Source: CAZVNZ01 sp964628515 (GTDB lineage Bacteria > Bacillota > Clostridia > Christensenellales > Christensenellaceae). From it: a DNA stretch of 6,048 nucleotides. Numbering within the stretch: the first letter of the stretch is position 1; the number at the start of each line of letters is the position of its first letter. The stretch lies in NCBI GenBank assembly GCA_964628515.1, contig CAZVNZ010000056.1:1-6048 (forward strand), given 5' to 3'. The position numbers and the translations under genes are program-made. The notes below the pieces were generated by a model. The model did no database searches and was not told where the DNA came from. It was given only the letters and a program-made list of their open reading frames with translations. This document shows, piece by piece, positions 5,659 to 6,048 of the stretch.

Positions 5659-5731
5659 CTAAGTAAATTACGGTGATTACGGATAATCAACAAAAAATAC
5701 GGTGGCAACGGACAGCCAAAAGGAGAGAAAA
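5659..5731 (+). other. short non-coding gap with small repeats
   Basis: This 73-base gap holds ATTACGG twice (5667-5673, 5676-5682), TACGGTG twice (5669-5675, 5698-5704), and a weak dyad GATTA-CGGA-TAATC (5675-5688). No promoter or terminator is convincing. It ends with the AGGAG (5721-5725) that serves the next gene. Confidence 0.5.
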
Positions 5732-6048
5732 ATGGAAGAAATTAATGTAAATGCAGAGAACTTAGAGAATGTGCAGCCGGAAGAGACGGACGATTTTGCG
5801 GAGTGGCAAAACGATGAGGACGGCTTAGAGGGTGAGGAGGCTACGGAGGGCGCAAACGAGGCTGACGAAAGGGACGGGGCGGAGGAAGGCACGGACGTAG
5901 AGGAGAATCACCACGAAAAAGAAAAAAATACGCTAAACGAGTATGCACGACTGGCACGCAAGCAAGCCCAAAAAACTTTTAATGACCTTGCTAAAAAACG
6001 TGGGTTTAACAGTATGGAAGAGTTTATGCAATGGTATGACACCGCAAT
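5732..6048 (+). CDS. probable capsid scaffolding protein (5' part, runs off the window)
   Basis: An open frame from ATG 5732 continues past the window edge, giving 105 visible residues. AGGAG at 5721-5725 is six bases before the ATG. The first 64 residues include 27 Asp or Glu and only two basic residues, with no cysteine, so this part is probably disordered. From about residue 65 (NTLNEYARLARKQAQKTFNDLAKKRGF) it becomes helical and basic, suited to coiled-coil assembly, followed by NSMEEFMQWYD. An acidic, helical protein directly after the portal and before the expected capsid gene is the usual profile of a scaffold, which guides prohead assembly and then leaves or is cleaved. The identification is by position and composition, not by a recognised motif; another head-assembly protein remains possible. 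Confidence 0.75.
   Translation, partial: MEEINVNAENLENVQPEETDDFAEWQNDEDGLEGEEATEGANEADERDGAEEGTDVEENHHEKEKNTLNEYARLARKQAQKTFNDLAKKRGFNSMEEFMQWYDTA

Noticed and set aside
5673..5750. Tiny basic peptide from GTG 5673 (25 residues, rich in Lys and Arg)
   Set aside because: No ribosome site lies upstream and most of it overlaps the leader and start of the scaffold-like gene in another frame; such short frames are expected by chance.

Overview
The window is the start of the late (packaging and head) module of a tailed bacteriophage or prophage of a low-G+C Gram-positive host, most likely a member of the Clostridia/Bacillota. The support is strong GGAGG-type ribosome binding sites, two TTG starts with perfect Shine-Dalgarno (SD) sequences, AT-rich codon use, and a late-gene regulator of the RinA/ArpU kind that is typical of Gram-positive phages. 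All genes read on the + strand; no reverse-strand frame looks like a real gene.

Layout: (1) 1-47, an uninformative end of an upstream gene. (2) 48-500, a small sigma-region-4-like late transcription regulator. (3) 505-1116, a very AT-rich three-helix membrane protein of unknown function, placed where temperate phages often carry cargo ('moron') genes. (4) 1117-1257, a dense control region: two identical 18-bp elements 21 bp apart, an extended -10 promoter, and a strong hairpin that looks like an intrinsic terminator. (5) 1258-5456, small terminase, large terminase and portal in a tight run. (6) 5446-5658, a 70-residue CX2C/CX4C putative zinc-binding protein overlapping the portal end. (7) 5732 to the window edge, the start of a very acidic protein that is probably the scaffold.

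How they work together: the small terminase should recognise the phage genome and load it onto the large terminase, an ATPase and nuclease that cuts DNA and pumps it through the portal ring. The scaffold would guide capsid assembly around the portal. The order terS-terL-portal-(small gene)-scaffold and the long portal (693 residues) resemble the P22-type head module more than the HK97 type with a protease next to the portal, but the window ends before the capsid gene. The regulator at 48-500 is the natural candidate to act on the repeats at 1120-1158, as RinA-type proteins act upstream of terS in staphylococcal phages; this link is inferred.

The most unusual points are the control region, where a promoter with activator-like spacing fires into a terminator-like hairpin only about 15 nt downstream, the foreign-looking membrane gene, and a portal with an internal four-cysteine knuckle, a Met/Gln/Pro-rich insert and a tandemly duplicated Gln-rich tail. 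No complete undescribed system can be demonstrated; the membrane cargo gene is the best candidate for an unknown function.
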